A stretch of DNA of 64,000 nucleotides from Vitis vinifera (lineage: Eukaryota > Streptophyta > Magnoliopsida > Vitales > Vitaceae): the NCBI RefSeq assembly GCF_030704535.1, contig NC_081823.1:2202501-2266500 (forward strand), in the 5' to 3' direction. Below are positions 35,654-47,626 of this stretch, piece by piece. Positions within the stretch are counted from its first letter, which is position 1. Each line of letters opens with the position of its first letter. Both the position numbers and the translations under genes were made by a program. Below the pieces are notes generated by a model. It searched no databases. It saw only the letters and a program-made list of their open reading frames with translations, and was not told the origin of the DNA.

Positions 35654-38600
35654 CACATTACACACTTTAGTTGGATGACTTGACTTAATGGGCCAGTCAA
35701 GTGAATTAGGGTGAGCCCATAAAAAATCAAGCAACAATATGTATCCAGTCCCATTATGGACCACAATGCAAAAATAAATTAATACTGATTTATGATATTA
35801 TCAAATTAATTATGTAAGTCCACACATAAAAATTCCAACAATTCTCCCACTTGGACTACATAATCAAACATCACAACATATACATAATCATAAATCAATG
35901 TCCCATAGAATCTCATCAGAAATAAATAATCAAAAGCAATCATATATGTTTCATTGCTTGATTCATAGGGAAATGTACAATAATAGCAATCCTTTCAACA
36001 ATAACATAGTATTACAATACCAAAAAATGGCTCCCACTAACTTAATACAACCTAGGCTTCCAACAACCCCATTTGAGATACATGTTCCTGAAACGCAATT
36101 ATGGGTAAGCCTTTTGTTAATGGATCCGCCAACATACTTTTTTTGGACATGTGTTCAATATCAATAAGAGACTCTGCCACTTTCTCCTTAACAAAATAGA
36201 ACTTTACATCAATATGTTTGGAGCGAGAAATACTCCTAGTGTTCTTGGAGAAAGCAACAGCTGCGGAATTATCACAAAATAATTTCAGCGGTCTAGAAAT
36301 GGAGTCAACAACTCCTAAAGCTGAAACAAAATTCCGCATCCACATAGCATGACAATAAGCCTCATAACATGCCACATACTCTGCCTCCATAGTTGAGGAT
36401 GCTGTAAGTGTCTGCTTGACACTTTTCCAAGATACAGCTCCTCCTGCCATCATAAAAATATAGCCCGTAGTGGATTTCTTATCATCTATGCAGCCAGCAA
36501 AATCAGCATCACAAAACCCAACTACATCAAGTAAGCTGGTGCGCTGATATGTCAACATTAAGTCCTTAGTTCCTTGCAAATACCTAAGGACCTTCTTAGC
36601 TGCTTTCCAATGTTGACTCCCAGGATTGCTCAAGTACCTTCCCAACATGCCCACAACAAAAGCAATATCAGGGCGTGTACATACTTGAGCATACATAAGG
36701 CTGCCCACCACAGATGAATAAGGAATGGTCTTCATTTCCTCTCTCTCATCATCATTTTGAGGACACTGAGCCTTTGAAAATTTATCACCCTTCACAATTG
36801 GCGCTTTAGTAGATTTACAGTTGTGCATATTGAACCTCTTCAATATCCTTTCAATATATGCTCTTTGAGACAATTTAAGCACTCCATTAGCCCTATCACG
36901 AAGAATCTTTATGCCCAAGACATAAGAAGCCTCACCAAGATCCTTCATGTCAAAATGGGTTGACAACATGTGCTTTGTCTCAATCAACAAGTCAGGATCA
37001 TTTGATGCGAGTAGTATATCATCAACATATAAAACAAGAAATATGTAACTACTCCCACTGACCCTCAAATATATGCATCTGTCAACTGTATTTTCTTTAA
37101 AGCCATTTTGGGTGATAATCTTATCAAACTTCAGATACCACTGCCTCGAAGCCTATTTAAGACCATAAATGGACTTATTGAGCTTGCAAACTAAATCTTC
37201 CTTTCCAACTTCTACAAAACCAATAGGTTGCTCCATATACACCTCCTCATCCAAATCACCATTCAAGAAAGCTGTCTTGACATCCATCTGATGTAGCTCC
37301 AAGTCAAAATGAGCTACTATGGCCATAATCATTCTAAAAGAGTCCTTGGTCGACACAGGTGAGAAGGTTTCTTTGAAATCAATTCCTTCTCTTTGACTAT
37401 AACATTTAACCACAAGTCTAGCTTTATATCTCTCTATTTTCCCACTAGAATCACGTTTGGTCTTAAAGACCCACTTGCACCCAACTGGTTTACAACCATG
37501 AGGCAATTCAACCAAGTCCCAAACACCATTCATATACATAGAATTCATTTCATCATCCATGGCTTCTTTCCAAGATATGAATTGAGGACAATGAATTGCT
37601 TCTTGGTAAGTGACTGGATCAAAAGCATCATAACTATCATACTCATGCTCCTGCAAATAAACCATATAATCATCTGAAATAGCCGACCTACGAACCCTCT
37701 GTGATCTTCTCAAAGGAACCTCATTAACAACTGTATCATCTACAGGAAGGTCGGATTCCACTTGATCACCATGCTCTCCTTGATTAGTGGTTGGCTGTTG
37801 GACAATAGGAACATCCATATTTAGAACATGAGATGTAGGAAAATGAATCACAACATGCTCTTCTCCAAAAGGTATCTCACGAGGCATAAAATTTGGATCA
37901 ACATTAACTTCATCCTCAAAATATACAGCCCTGTCTGATTCAATGATCCTGGTGGTATGAGATGGACAATAGAATCTGGAACCCCTTGATCCAATGCAAT
38001 AGCCAACAAAGAAACCACTAATGGTTTTAGGATCAAGTTTCTTTGACTGTGGGTTATAGGCCCTAACCTCAGCCTTACATCCCCAAACATGGAAATGGTG
38101 AAGGCCGGGTTTCTTTCCTGACCATAGCTCATAAGGTGTCTTAGGCACAGACTTACTGGGCACTTGATTCAAAATATATGCCATAGTCCTTAAGGCTTCA
38201 CCCCATAGAAATTCTGGTAAAGAGGAATTGGACAACATGCACCTCACCATATCTAACAATGTGCGATTCCTCCTTTCTGCAACCCCATTCTGTTGAGGAG
38301 TGCCTGGCAATGTATATTTCGCATCAATGCCACATTCCAACAGAAACTTAGCAAATGGTCCAGGATTCCGTCCAGTCTCATCATATCTCCCATAATACTC
38401 GCCACCTCTATCAGACTTCACAGCTTTAATGGGCTTTCCCAACTGCAACTCCACCTTAGCCTTAAAGGCTTTGAACACATTCAGTGAGTCAGATTTCTCA
38501 TGGATTAGTTCAACATAACCAAATCTAGAGAAATCATCAATAAAAGTGATGAAATATTTATAACCCCCTAAAGCAGTTGGTGACAAAGGACCACATATAT

Positions 38601-41600
38601 CTGTGTGGATCAAGTCTAAAGTACTTCCACACCTATCAATCTTCTCCTTTCTGGTCTTTGCTGTCATCTTCCCCTTTAGGCAAACAACACAAGTTTCGAA
38701 GTCTGAGAAATCAAGATTAGAAAGCACACCATCTTTCACCAATCTCTCTAATCTTTGCCTAGAAATATGACCTAGGCGTTTGTGCCACAACATGGAAGAA
38801 CTCAAATTCATTCTAGCACGCTTGCAACCAACAACAGAATTAACAGAGGATGAATCACATAATAAACCATGATGCAAACTGAGACTATAAAGATTTCCAA
38901 ACAAAACACCATTGCCAATTAAGACTGAGTTGCAAAAAATATCCACTTTTCCACCTCCAAAGTGAAAAGAATAACCATGTCTATCCAAAGAAGATACAGA
39001 AATCAGATTCCTCCTAAGTGAGGGTATAAAAGCCACAATGTGTAACAACAAAAAACTTTCTGTGATCAACTTCAGCTTTATCATGCCAAAAAAATCCACT
39101 TTCACTTTGCTTTCGTCACCCATATACACACATTCTTCATGCTTTGACAGCTTCCTTCTGTTTGTCATCTCCTACAAAGAATTAGTGACATGAATAGTGG
39201 CACCAGTATCTAACCACCAAGAATTGGCATGAACATCAACAATATTTGTCTCAATCATGTTTGCATTCAAATTAACCACAACCACAATTTCACCTTTCTT
39301 TTTCTTCTCTAGCCAATTTTTAAATTTGAAGCAATCAACTTGCTTGTGGCCAATCTTATGGCAAAAGTTGCACTTCCCCTTGAATTTCTCACTCTTTGCA
39401 GCATTAGAAGAAACAGATGTGTTGGAGGTTCCTTGATTTGAATTCCCTTTCCTCTTGAACTGCTTAGAGCCTCCAAAATTCTTGTGTGGAGGTTTTTTCA
39501 TCACATTACTGGCTTGATTTGTTACAAGAGCAAGGGAGTGAGTCTCATTTTTCTTCAGTGAGACTTCATGTTGCACTACAATGGACATCAACTCCTCCAG
39601 AGTCCATTCTTCCTTCAAGGCATTGTAAGTCAACTTCACTGCATCAAAGGAAACAGGAAGAGACTCCAGTATCAACCATTTCAGAAATTTTTCACCCAAC
39701 TCCACTTTCATCTCATTTGCCTTGTTGAAGTAGTGCCTTAGCTTGATGATATGATCCCTAACCCCACTAACTCCATCATATACAGTAGTTGTGAGAAGCT
39801 TCAAATGAGTTGCCATTTCAGCCTTATCAACTTTGGTATAATTGGCCTTCACATATTCCAAGAAGTCTTTGGCCCTTTCCGTCTTTGGCCCGCATTCTTT
39901 GATAGATTTATCCATAGTGTATTTCATCACCATCAAACAACTCCTGTTGGAGTGCTCCCATCTTTCATAAAATAATCTTTCATCTGCAGAGCTCACATTA
40001 GTGAGCTTACTTGGCTCATCAACCCTCAAAGCCAAGTCCAGATTTTGCAGAGTCATATGCACGTTAAAGGACTCAAACCATTCTTCAAAATTATTTCCAG
40101 TAAGAGGTTTGATGGCAGACAATTGAAGAGAAATACCAGGATTGCTGGTAGCTGGAAAATAGCAAAATTCAACAGTATGCATGTTATTACAATATCATGC
40201 ATTTGCTAATTTCCATAATTTCTCAATTTAGCAATAGCTTGGAATTTTAAAAATTCCACAGCGGTAAGGACAACTAATTAAATATTACAACCAAGATGTA
40301 CTAATTTTATTACCGAAAGGGCAAAAAAAATTAGTACGGTTGATAATATACAATTAATTTCCTTCACCAATCTAAGCATCCTACCAAGCATTGTTATCAT
40401 CGATAGGACAATTACAATACACGTATGGATCTTAGTAATCACAATAATAAAACGATTAAATGTGGGAGTTAAATTATCTCAGCAAAGACAATTTGACACA
40501 TATAGGGTCACGATAGGCAACCACATATATGTTCACAATTGTCATGAATAAAATTCAAAATGTCTTAATTTTCACAATTTGACACACTTGGAATTGCGAT
40601 AGGCAATCACACAAGTGTGCTTCATTACCTCAATAAATTGAAATATTTAACAAAATTGACATAGGACAACATTATCGATATAAGGAAAAATTATACCATA
40701 AAGAACAATAATAATAATAATTGTCCCAATAAAGTCAAATTTAACAAATGCATAATAATTCTAGCATATGCACAATCAATCCAAGAATACCAAGGCAACA
40801 AACAAACAAACAAAAAAAAGTTTTTTTATGACGTCATGATGACGTCATCACATCACTATTCATCTTCTCCTCCAGCTGAGCACGGCCTGGTTCTGGAGAA
40901 GAAAAAATATATATTTCCGTCCAAAATTTCACGCATTTTTCGTCAAAAATACATAGATTTCCATCCTCAAACATCAATTTTTCAATCCAAACCCAAAAAA
41001 TTGCACAAAAAACGGACAATAGCAAGAACCAAACAAGCCCTAATTTTCGAAATATCATCAAATGAGCTCCAAAAATCACAAAATTTGATGGGTTTTGCTC
41101 CAAACAATATTCTCTACAAGTTTACAACAACAATCGGGCTTGAAAACAGAGAATCAACATCAAACGAGAAATAAAATTCCAAAAAAATTGCTTCCACAAC
41201 AGGAAACGGGAAACCAAAAAATTAACCGAAAATTGCAGCTCAAATGTCAATCATGCTTGCTCTGATACCAATTGATGAGAATTCAATTGCATAGAATCAC
41301 ATGTTGACAATTAAGCATGCATTTAATAGCAAAATTCAGTCCGTTACCTTGGTTCATGCTTTGAGAAGCCATTTCTACTCCCTTTGATATCCAATAATCT
41401 GCTTTTCGGGTGCGTGATGGTCCGAGAATGAGCGATCAATGAACTCTTCCCTTGTCTCCCAAAATTCAGTCCAAAGTGGAGTGTGTGAGTGTGTTTGCCG
41501 GGAGAGCTCTCAAAGAGAAGAAAGGATGTTCAACCGAAAAATCCAAACACATCTCTATATATATATATATACAAATAAATATATATATATATATATTGCA

Positions 41601-41785
41601 CATTACACACTTTAGTTGGATGACTTGACTTAATGGGTCAGTCAAGTGAATTAGGGTGAGCCCATAAAAAATCAAGCAACAATATATGTCCAATCCCATT
41701 ATGGACCACAATGCAAAAATAAATTAACACTGATTTATGATATTATCAAATTAATTATGTAAGTCCACACATAAAAATTCCAACA
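35277..41785 (-). mobile_element. Ty1/Copia LTR retrotransposon (Copia 2), nearly whole, young
   Basis: A 6.5-kb minus-strand element with LTRs 35277-35840 and 41273-41785 and the target duplication GAAGG (35272-35276, 41786-41790). The LTRs differ by about 2%, plus a different length of a TA repeat, suggesting about one to two million years. A tRNA-Met-type primer site (TGGTATCAGAGC, inverse) abuts the right LTR and a purine tract abuts the left. Parts in element order: leader (41.3-40.2 kb), gag with a CNFCHKIGHKQVDC knuckle (40.2-39.2 kb), protease/integrase with HKRLGH and DRGGEY, reverse transcriptase with [12 protein letters not shown] and YVDDILLA, and RNase H (to 36.0 kb). It looks almost whole, with perhaps two breaks. 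Copia lineage not assigned. Confidence 0.93.
35562..35651. repeat. TA-rich microsatellite in the Copia 2 LTR
   Basis: Interrupted (TA)n / (AAAT)n run in one LTR of Copia 2, about 50 bases longer than its counterpart at 41558-41596. Length change is by slippage after insertion. Confidence 0.85.
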
Positions 41786-41873
41786 GAAGGAGGCCTTGAC
41801 GAGCCAAAGCTTTTTGAGCAATTATGTTGACAATTTTGTTGGGCAATTGCAAGGACTTTTGGATCATAAATGA

Positions 41874-43928
41874 TTTCCCCTGGAGATGGAAATGTTTTAG
41901 CATCTATCATTTTCTGTAATGTTGTTTATCTGGTCAATGAACGAAAGAGGAGAGAGATTTAAAAATGTACATCTCATACCACCTAATGAGTTTTGTGCTA
42001 AAATAACTCAATTCATGTCAAGAAATATAAGTTTTAACTCCATTTCAAAACTTATATTCAAATTAGTCTCTTTCTTCCACATAGGAATGGCATTATAATT
42101 TTTATTTTCTTTTCAAAATTTAAGTTGAAGTCTTTCGATTATTAATTGAGACTTCATTTTTTAACTAAACCCTTAATTAGCAATTGAGTCTTCAGTTTTT
42201 TTTTTTTAACTTTTAAATTTAATTAAAAATATTAAATTTCATATTATTATTGAAATAAATATATCCTTTAATAATAATAATTTATATATTTAAAATTAAA
42301 GATCTAATATTACTTCAATAAAGATAAATTGATAAATATAATAATAAATGAATATTTTATTTATCAATAAATTAATAATCTTAAAATAATAAGATATATG
42401 ACATATAAATAAGATATAAAATTATATAATTTATTAATTTAAGATATTTAATTTGTTGTATTTTTAAGATATTAATTTATTTGTATTTTGACAAATTTAT
42501 TTTTATTGAAATAATAGTATATTCTTAAGTTTCCGTATATAGATTTTTTATTATTTTAAAGCATATATTTATAATTTAACATAAAATAAAATAAAATAAA
42601 ATAAAGGCTACTATTTTTACACAATATATATACCTTGAATATACATTTTGAAATTAGTTAATGAAATTAATTAGAAAAAATCTACTAAAAAATATAATTT
42701 TTAATAGTTTTATCAAAGTCACACAAAATTACCCATTAAACATTTATATAGTGAAAAAACAAAAATCTCTCCTCCGTAATTATAGCAAGTATTACATATG
42801 ATATAACTTAAATTAATAAATTATATAATTTTATATTTTAAAAATACAATAAATTAAATATCTTAAATTAATAAATTATATAATTTCATATAACTTTATT
42901 ATTTTAAGATTATTAATTTATTGATAAATAAAATATTTATTTATATTATATTTATTAATTTATCTTTATTGAAGTAATATGAGATTTTTATGCTTAAATA
43001 TATTAATTTTTATTATTAAAGTATATATTTTTAATTTCCATAATAATTTGTAATTTAATATTTTAAATTAAATTTTGAAGTAAAACAAAAAAAATTAAAG
43101 ACTCAATTCCTAATTGAGACTTTAGTTTAAAGTCATGAAGTGTGAAGAAAGTGTAGAGATGATTTTCCATTTTTTTTATAAAAAAAGGAAAAAAATGTTG
43201 TAGAAAAGCATATTTCTAAGTAATAAAGATAGTAGTTTTTCAAATAAGAGTGTGTTTGGAAATAATTTTAGAAAGTATTTTTAATATTTTTAACATTTGA
43301 ATGATAAAAATTTTTAAGTATTAGAAATATTAAAAGTACTTTCTAGAATCACTACCAAACGGGCTCTTAAAGTAAGTTTGGTAATGATTTTAGGAAATGT
43401 TTTTAACTTTTTTAATACTTGAAAGATAAAAATTTTCAAGTATTACAAAGACTAGAAATACTTCTTAAAATCATTGTCAAATACACTCTAAAATACCTTC
43501 CCAATATCACCTACAAACTAAAGGTGAGGACTATAAAACTTCTTCTATATCGATATTTTTCCTTGAAATTCAATAAAATAAAATTACAGAAAAAATATTT
43601 ATAAATATTTTATATTATAAAATGAAATTGCAATATACAATGATGAAAGAAGACCTACCACCCTCTTGTGGTAAGTGGCATGAGGTGAGGCTGTGGAATC
43701 GACTACCTTGTGATAATCATGTCACTAATAAAAAGGGAAAGAAAAAGGAAATCTAATAAAAATAATCTTAAATTTAATAAATATCTTTTAAAAGGAGAAG
43801 TTTGAAAACATGTGAAATAATTCAAAATAGAAAATTATTACTATTTTTGCTACTAAGGCCATGTTTGGTTTACAACTTTAGTTGGGAATTGGAGGGAAGT
43901 CTAATGGGTTCAAGGAAAAGGAAGAGAG

Positions 43929-43972
<44 letters not shown>

Positions 43973-44028
43973 CAACTTTAGTTAAGAATTGGAGGGAAGT
44001 CTAATGGGTTCAAGGAAAAGGAAGAGAG

Positions 44029-44075
<47 letters not shown>

Positions 44076-44267
44076 CAAAAAATGTGTGTTGAATTTGTTT
44101 GTATATTTTCAGTCAATGGTCAATAGACCTCAGAAGCAAAGAGTGAGACTTGGTGAGCAGGCCTATCCACACAAATTATTATACCGCATGAATGCCAAAC
44201 CTCTAAATTGCACCGTCTTCATTCACCAGCCATAGCCCAAGCCAAGTTACAGTGAAAAGACAGGGCC
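41874..44267. other. Intergenic region between b-III and d-IV
   Basis: Homologous throughout to 60204-63352 after b-IV, apart from insertions there. AT-rich with multiple self-similar stretches (compare 42250-42480 with 42790-43030, partly inverse). GTAAGTGGCATGAGGTGAGG near 43670 is kept in the copy at 62876. No gene found. Confidence 0.6.
43890..44074 (+). repeat. Tandem duplication with two TA microsatellites
   Basis: A unit containing GAATTGGAGGGAAGTCTAAT and GGTTCAAGGAAAAGGAAGAG, followed by a (TA)n run, occurs twice here (TA runs at about 43930-43970 and 44034-44072) but only once in the sister sequence near 63100-63160. It is a block-specific duplication. Confidence 0.85.
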
Positions 44268-45029
44268 ATGGCCAAGACCCCAAAATTTCATGTAGTCATG
44301 TTCCCATGGTTTGCCTTTGCCATATGACTCCATTCCTCCATCTCTCCAACAAGCTTGTTGAGAGAAGCCACAAAATCACATTCATGCTGCCCAAAAAGGC
44401 TCAATCCCAACTACAAACCTTGAATTTTCATCCTACTCTCATCTCTTTCAATCCCCTAACCGTCCCCCAAGTTGAAGGACTTCCCCCAGGGGCCGAGACC
44501 ACGGCCGTCATCCCCATTTTCTTGAACCACCTTCTCACCATCGCCATGGACCGCACTGCTGACCAAGTTGAAGCTGCCCTACGTGCCTTGAATCCTGATT
44601 TTTTTTTTTTCTTTATGATTTTGCATAATGGATTCCTGATTTGACATCCAAACTAGGCATTAAGTCCCTATGCTACAATACAGTTTGTGCACCAGCCATT
44701 GCCCTCAACCTTGGCCCAGCTTGCAGTTAGCAGAGACAGGCCAATCACAGCTGAGCCACCCCTGGTTACCCCCTCAAAAGGTGGTGTTCAGCCCCCATGA
44801 AGCTCGGTTATTGCACTTCATATCAGCATCATTTGGGAAACGTCTCACCTTCCACGAGTGCATTATCACTGCCATGAAACACTGCAATGCAATCTCTATA
44901 AGAATATGTCAAGAAATTGAAGGACCCTTTTGTGACTATGCTGCAAGTCAGTATGCAAAGCCAGTGTTCCTAACAGGTCCAGTCTTGCCTGAGCCTTCAC
45001 TGACACCATTGGAAAGGTGGGCACATTGA
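44268..45029 (+). pseudogene. UGT79-type glycosyltransferase pseudogene d-IV
   Basis: Starts MAKTPKFHVVMFPWFAFA at 44268. One G is missing near 44320 (GCCTTTGCCATATG against GCCTTTGGCCATATG in d-V), shifting the frame at the catalytic-type His. The similarity continues in another frame (KLVERSHKITFMLPKKAQ...[13 protein letters not shown]), then a swollen poly-T tract and a stop where TYR-TRP is expected (shared with d-V), another frameshift near the QLAVSRD region, and finally FSPHEARLLHFISASFGK to RWAH and TGA at 45029. No PSPG box. Several of these lesions are shared with d-V, so the type was dead before it was duplicated. Confidence 0.9.
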
Positions 45030-45371
45030 GATATAGTATTATTCCTAGGGAGAACATAGATAGTATAGACTTGTTAACCTAAATGCGCTTTTACTTGTTG
45101 GATCAGGTTTTGACCATCTCATCTCAAAACCAATTGGAGTCTAGTAAAGGTAGGTCAAACCTTTTATAACATTCAACATCACCCCACGAGCCTATTATAA
45201 GAACCATTATTCAACATCATTTTAAGAGGGGCATTGTTGTACCCCAACATTAATGATAACAGAACTGCTGAATGAAGAGGCAGCAGGCCCATTTATTAGA
45301 AAAAGTGGAGGAAGACCAAAGTTTCTAAACTAAAATCAGGAGAACCAGAGAAAGACTTGAAGTCGGTCTTC
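45030..45371. repeat. Sequence joined to d-IV (copy of 26834-27180)
   Basis: Near-identical to the sequence after d-III. It ends at 45371 with a direct join to the a-type upstream region (CTTTGGAGACAAGTATAG), which in block III lies about 1.9 kb further on. The join marks a block IV deletion. Confidence 0.75.
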
Positions 45372-45830
45372 TTTGGAGACAAGTATAGAAGTTATAAAAG
45401 CAAGTTGAAAGCTAAATACTATGAGTCATATGATACTACTAAGGAGAGACTCCAACATAAACCTCCAAAAAGTATCACGATGATTGGAGATAGTTTGTTC
45501 ATTTTTGGAACTCTGAGGAAGCAATAGTAAGATAATTACAAAACTGTTATGTTTTAATATTTTATTTACTAGCATTTATTTAGCTAACTTGTTATTATTA
45601 TTATTATTATTTCATATTGCAAGAGATGTTTAGGAAATTAAGATATAGAAAATAGGGCCAAAAAAGTGATTAGACGTACATTTGGTTCTAAAAGTTATGC
45701 TTTGATACGATGTGATCAGATTGAAAATTTAGAAACATCATATCGTTTCTTGATTCATTATTAATGTTTTTGAAGTAACAATTTTTATTTTTATTTTGGT
45801 TTTTCTTACAATGAAGGAAGATAAAAGGAC
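45372..45830 (+). repeat. Ptta/En/Spm-type transposase remnant, copy IV
   Basis: Same fragment as in blocks II and III (GDKYRSYKSKLKAKYYESYD, RLQHKPPK, then TFGSKSYALIRCDQ near 45680). A short internal loss is visible in its tail near 45810 relative to copy III. Confidence 0.55.
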
Positions 45831-45850
45831 GGGATGTTAACAACTTTTTT

Positions 45851-45852
45851 AA

Positions 45853-45892
<40 letters not shown>
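45851..45892. repeat. TA microsatellite
   Basis: (TA)n run of about 40 bases in the a-IV upstream region; much shorter in copies II and III. Confidence 0.85.
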
Positions 45893-45897
<5 letters not shown>

Positions 45898-46074
45898 CAA
45901 GCTCAATTCAAGCGTCATCTCAATATGATAAGGAATCTTTGCTATCCACTAAAATAATTTTAGTTCATTAATTTGCACCAAAATCTTATTATTTTGTAAT
46001 TTTGGCATGGTTTTATTGTTTTATACCTTATTCTTATTGTGACACACCTTCTTATTCTTATTGTTACACACTTA

Positions 46075-47264
46075 GGGCTTTTTTAACTTTTGTAGCAATT
46101 TAAAAAAATAATTATTAAAAAATGGTAGTTGGGAAAATATTGATAGATCTAAAACAGTTTTGGCCACATGAAAGGTATCTTTTGAAGAGACACCTGAACT
46201 AAACATATTTCTTGAAGAGACACCTTCTACAATTTTAGAAAATTAGATTTATATTAAAAGTGTCTCTTGAAAAGACAATTTCCACGTGGCAAAAAATTCA
46301 ATATGCATTAAAGATGTCCTTCAAGAGACACCTTCCACAATTTGACAAATTTGAATGTCTCGTGATTTTAAAGTTAAAGATGTCTCTTGAAGAGACACTT
46401 TCTACAATTCTTAAAAATTTTAATTTATACAAAAGGTATCACTTAAAGAGACACTTTCCACAATTCAACAAATTCTGATATATACTAAAAGTGTCTCTTG
46501 AAAAGACACTTTCCACAATTCCATAAAATCCAATATGTATTAAAAATTGTGGAAATGATTTTAAAACTAAATATGTCTCTCTTCAACATAAATTCAAAAT
46601 TTTTCACAACATCTCTTCAACATAAATTCGAAATTTTCTATTATGGAAAATTTTGAATTTATGTTGAAGAGAGACATCTTTAGCTTTAAAATCATTTCCA
46701 CAATTTTTAATACATATTGGATTTTGTGGAATTGTAGAAAGTGTCTTTTCAAGAAAGACATCTTTAGTATAAATCCAATTTTCTGAGATTGTAGAAGGTG
46801 TCTCTTCAAGAGACACCTTTAGTATATATTAGAATTTTTGGAATTGTGGAAAATGTCTCTTCAAGTGACACATTTTGTATAAATTAAAATTTTTATGAAT
46901 TGTAGAAGGTCATGTCTCTTCAAGAGATATCTTTAGCTTTAAAATCATAAGACATTCAAATTTGTCAAATTGTGGAAAGAGACACCTTTAATGCATATTG
47001 GATTTTTTGTCACGCGAAAAGTGTCTTTTCAAGAAACACCTTTAATATAAATCCAATTTTCTGGAATTGTAGAAGGTGTCTCTTAAAGAGACGCCTTTAG
47101 CTTAAATTCAATTCTTTCATGATTTTGAAAATTGTGGAAAGTGTCTCTTCTCTTCAAAAGACACCTTTCACGTGGTCAAAACTGTTGTAAATCTATCAAT
47201 ATTTTCCCAACTATCATTTTTTAATAATTAGTTTTTAAAATTGTTGTAAAAGTTAAAAAAGCCC
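46075..47264. mobile_element. 1.2-kb fold-back element with AGAGACACC-type repeats
   Basis: Outer ends GGGCTTTTTTAACTTTTGTA and, in inverse, ACAAAAGTTAAAAAAGCCC; the arms continue as imperfect inverted repeats through the whole 1190 bases (AAATATTGATAGATCTA against TAAATCTATCAATATTT). Between them, blocks with GTCTCTTGAAGAGACACCTT repeat every 60-110 bases and are palindromic themselves. It interrupts the a-type upstream sequence CACACCTTATTCCTTTG, kept whole near 23310 in block II; the flanks CAC-TTA and CACCTTA look like a target duplication of roughly 7-9 bases. No coding frame. Superfamily not assigned. Confidence 0.75.
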
Positions 47265-47566
47265 CACCTTATTCCTTTGTCTTTGTACTTTAATTTTATG
47301 TTTTAATATCTTAATTTTGTTTTATTATACCATCATCTCATATGATTGTGCTCTCATCTATTCCATGTCTCAAGTTTTAACTTAATTAAATTAGAGTAGT
47401 TTCAATTTAAAAAAATAAAAAAACACGTCTATATATTTTATATATGTCAATTACGTTCTTAATATTTACACCATATTTTTCGCATTTTAATACCCTAATA
47501 ATTATTTTTTGTTTCTCGGTCATATTTTTCTCCACCCAAACCCATTGGAAATGAGATGCGCCTCCC

Positions 47567-47574
47567 TATAAATT
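47567..47574 (+). promoter_or_regulatory. TATA box of a-IV
   Basis: TATAAATT in CGCCTCCCTATAAATTG, 60 bases before the ATG at 47627, as in a-III. Confidence 0.6.
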
Positions 47575-47626
47575 GTAACCAAAATCCATGATTCCATGGT
47601 GATAAACCAACCAAGAAAAAGGGGAA

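Larger units (their letters stand above)
33986..41873 (+). pseudogene. UGT79-type glycosyltransferase b-III, C-terminus split off by a Copia element
   Basis: Open from [20 protein letters not shown] (33986) through the whole acceptor domain, LLFYD motif, [11 protein letters not shown] and the PSPG box (about residues 331-374, WVQQPSVLSH to VPELADQ, with HCGYGS). At 35276, after NHAKWK, a Copia element interrupts it; the frame reads about 13 codons into the LTR and stops at 35317 (443 residues). The lost 3' end (EALTSQ to GQLQGLLDHK) lies at 41791-41873 after the second GAAGG. Coding sequence is about 96% like b-IV in protein. All known catalytic and UDP-binding motifs remain, but the last ~28 residues, which in family-1 UGTs form a helix crossing back to the N-terminal domain, are gone, so activity is doubtful. 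Confidence 0.9.

Noticed and set aside
35558-35766. Tyr/Ile repeat protein frames
   Set aside because: Translation of a TA microsatellite in an LTR.
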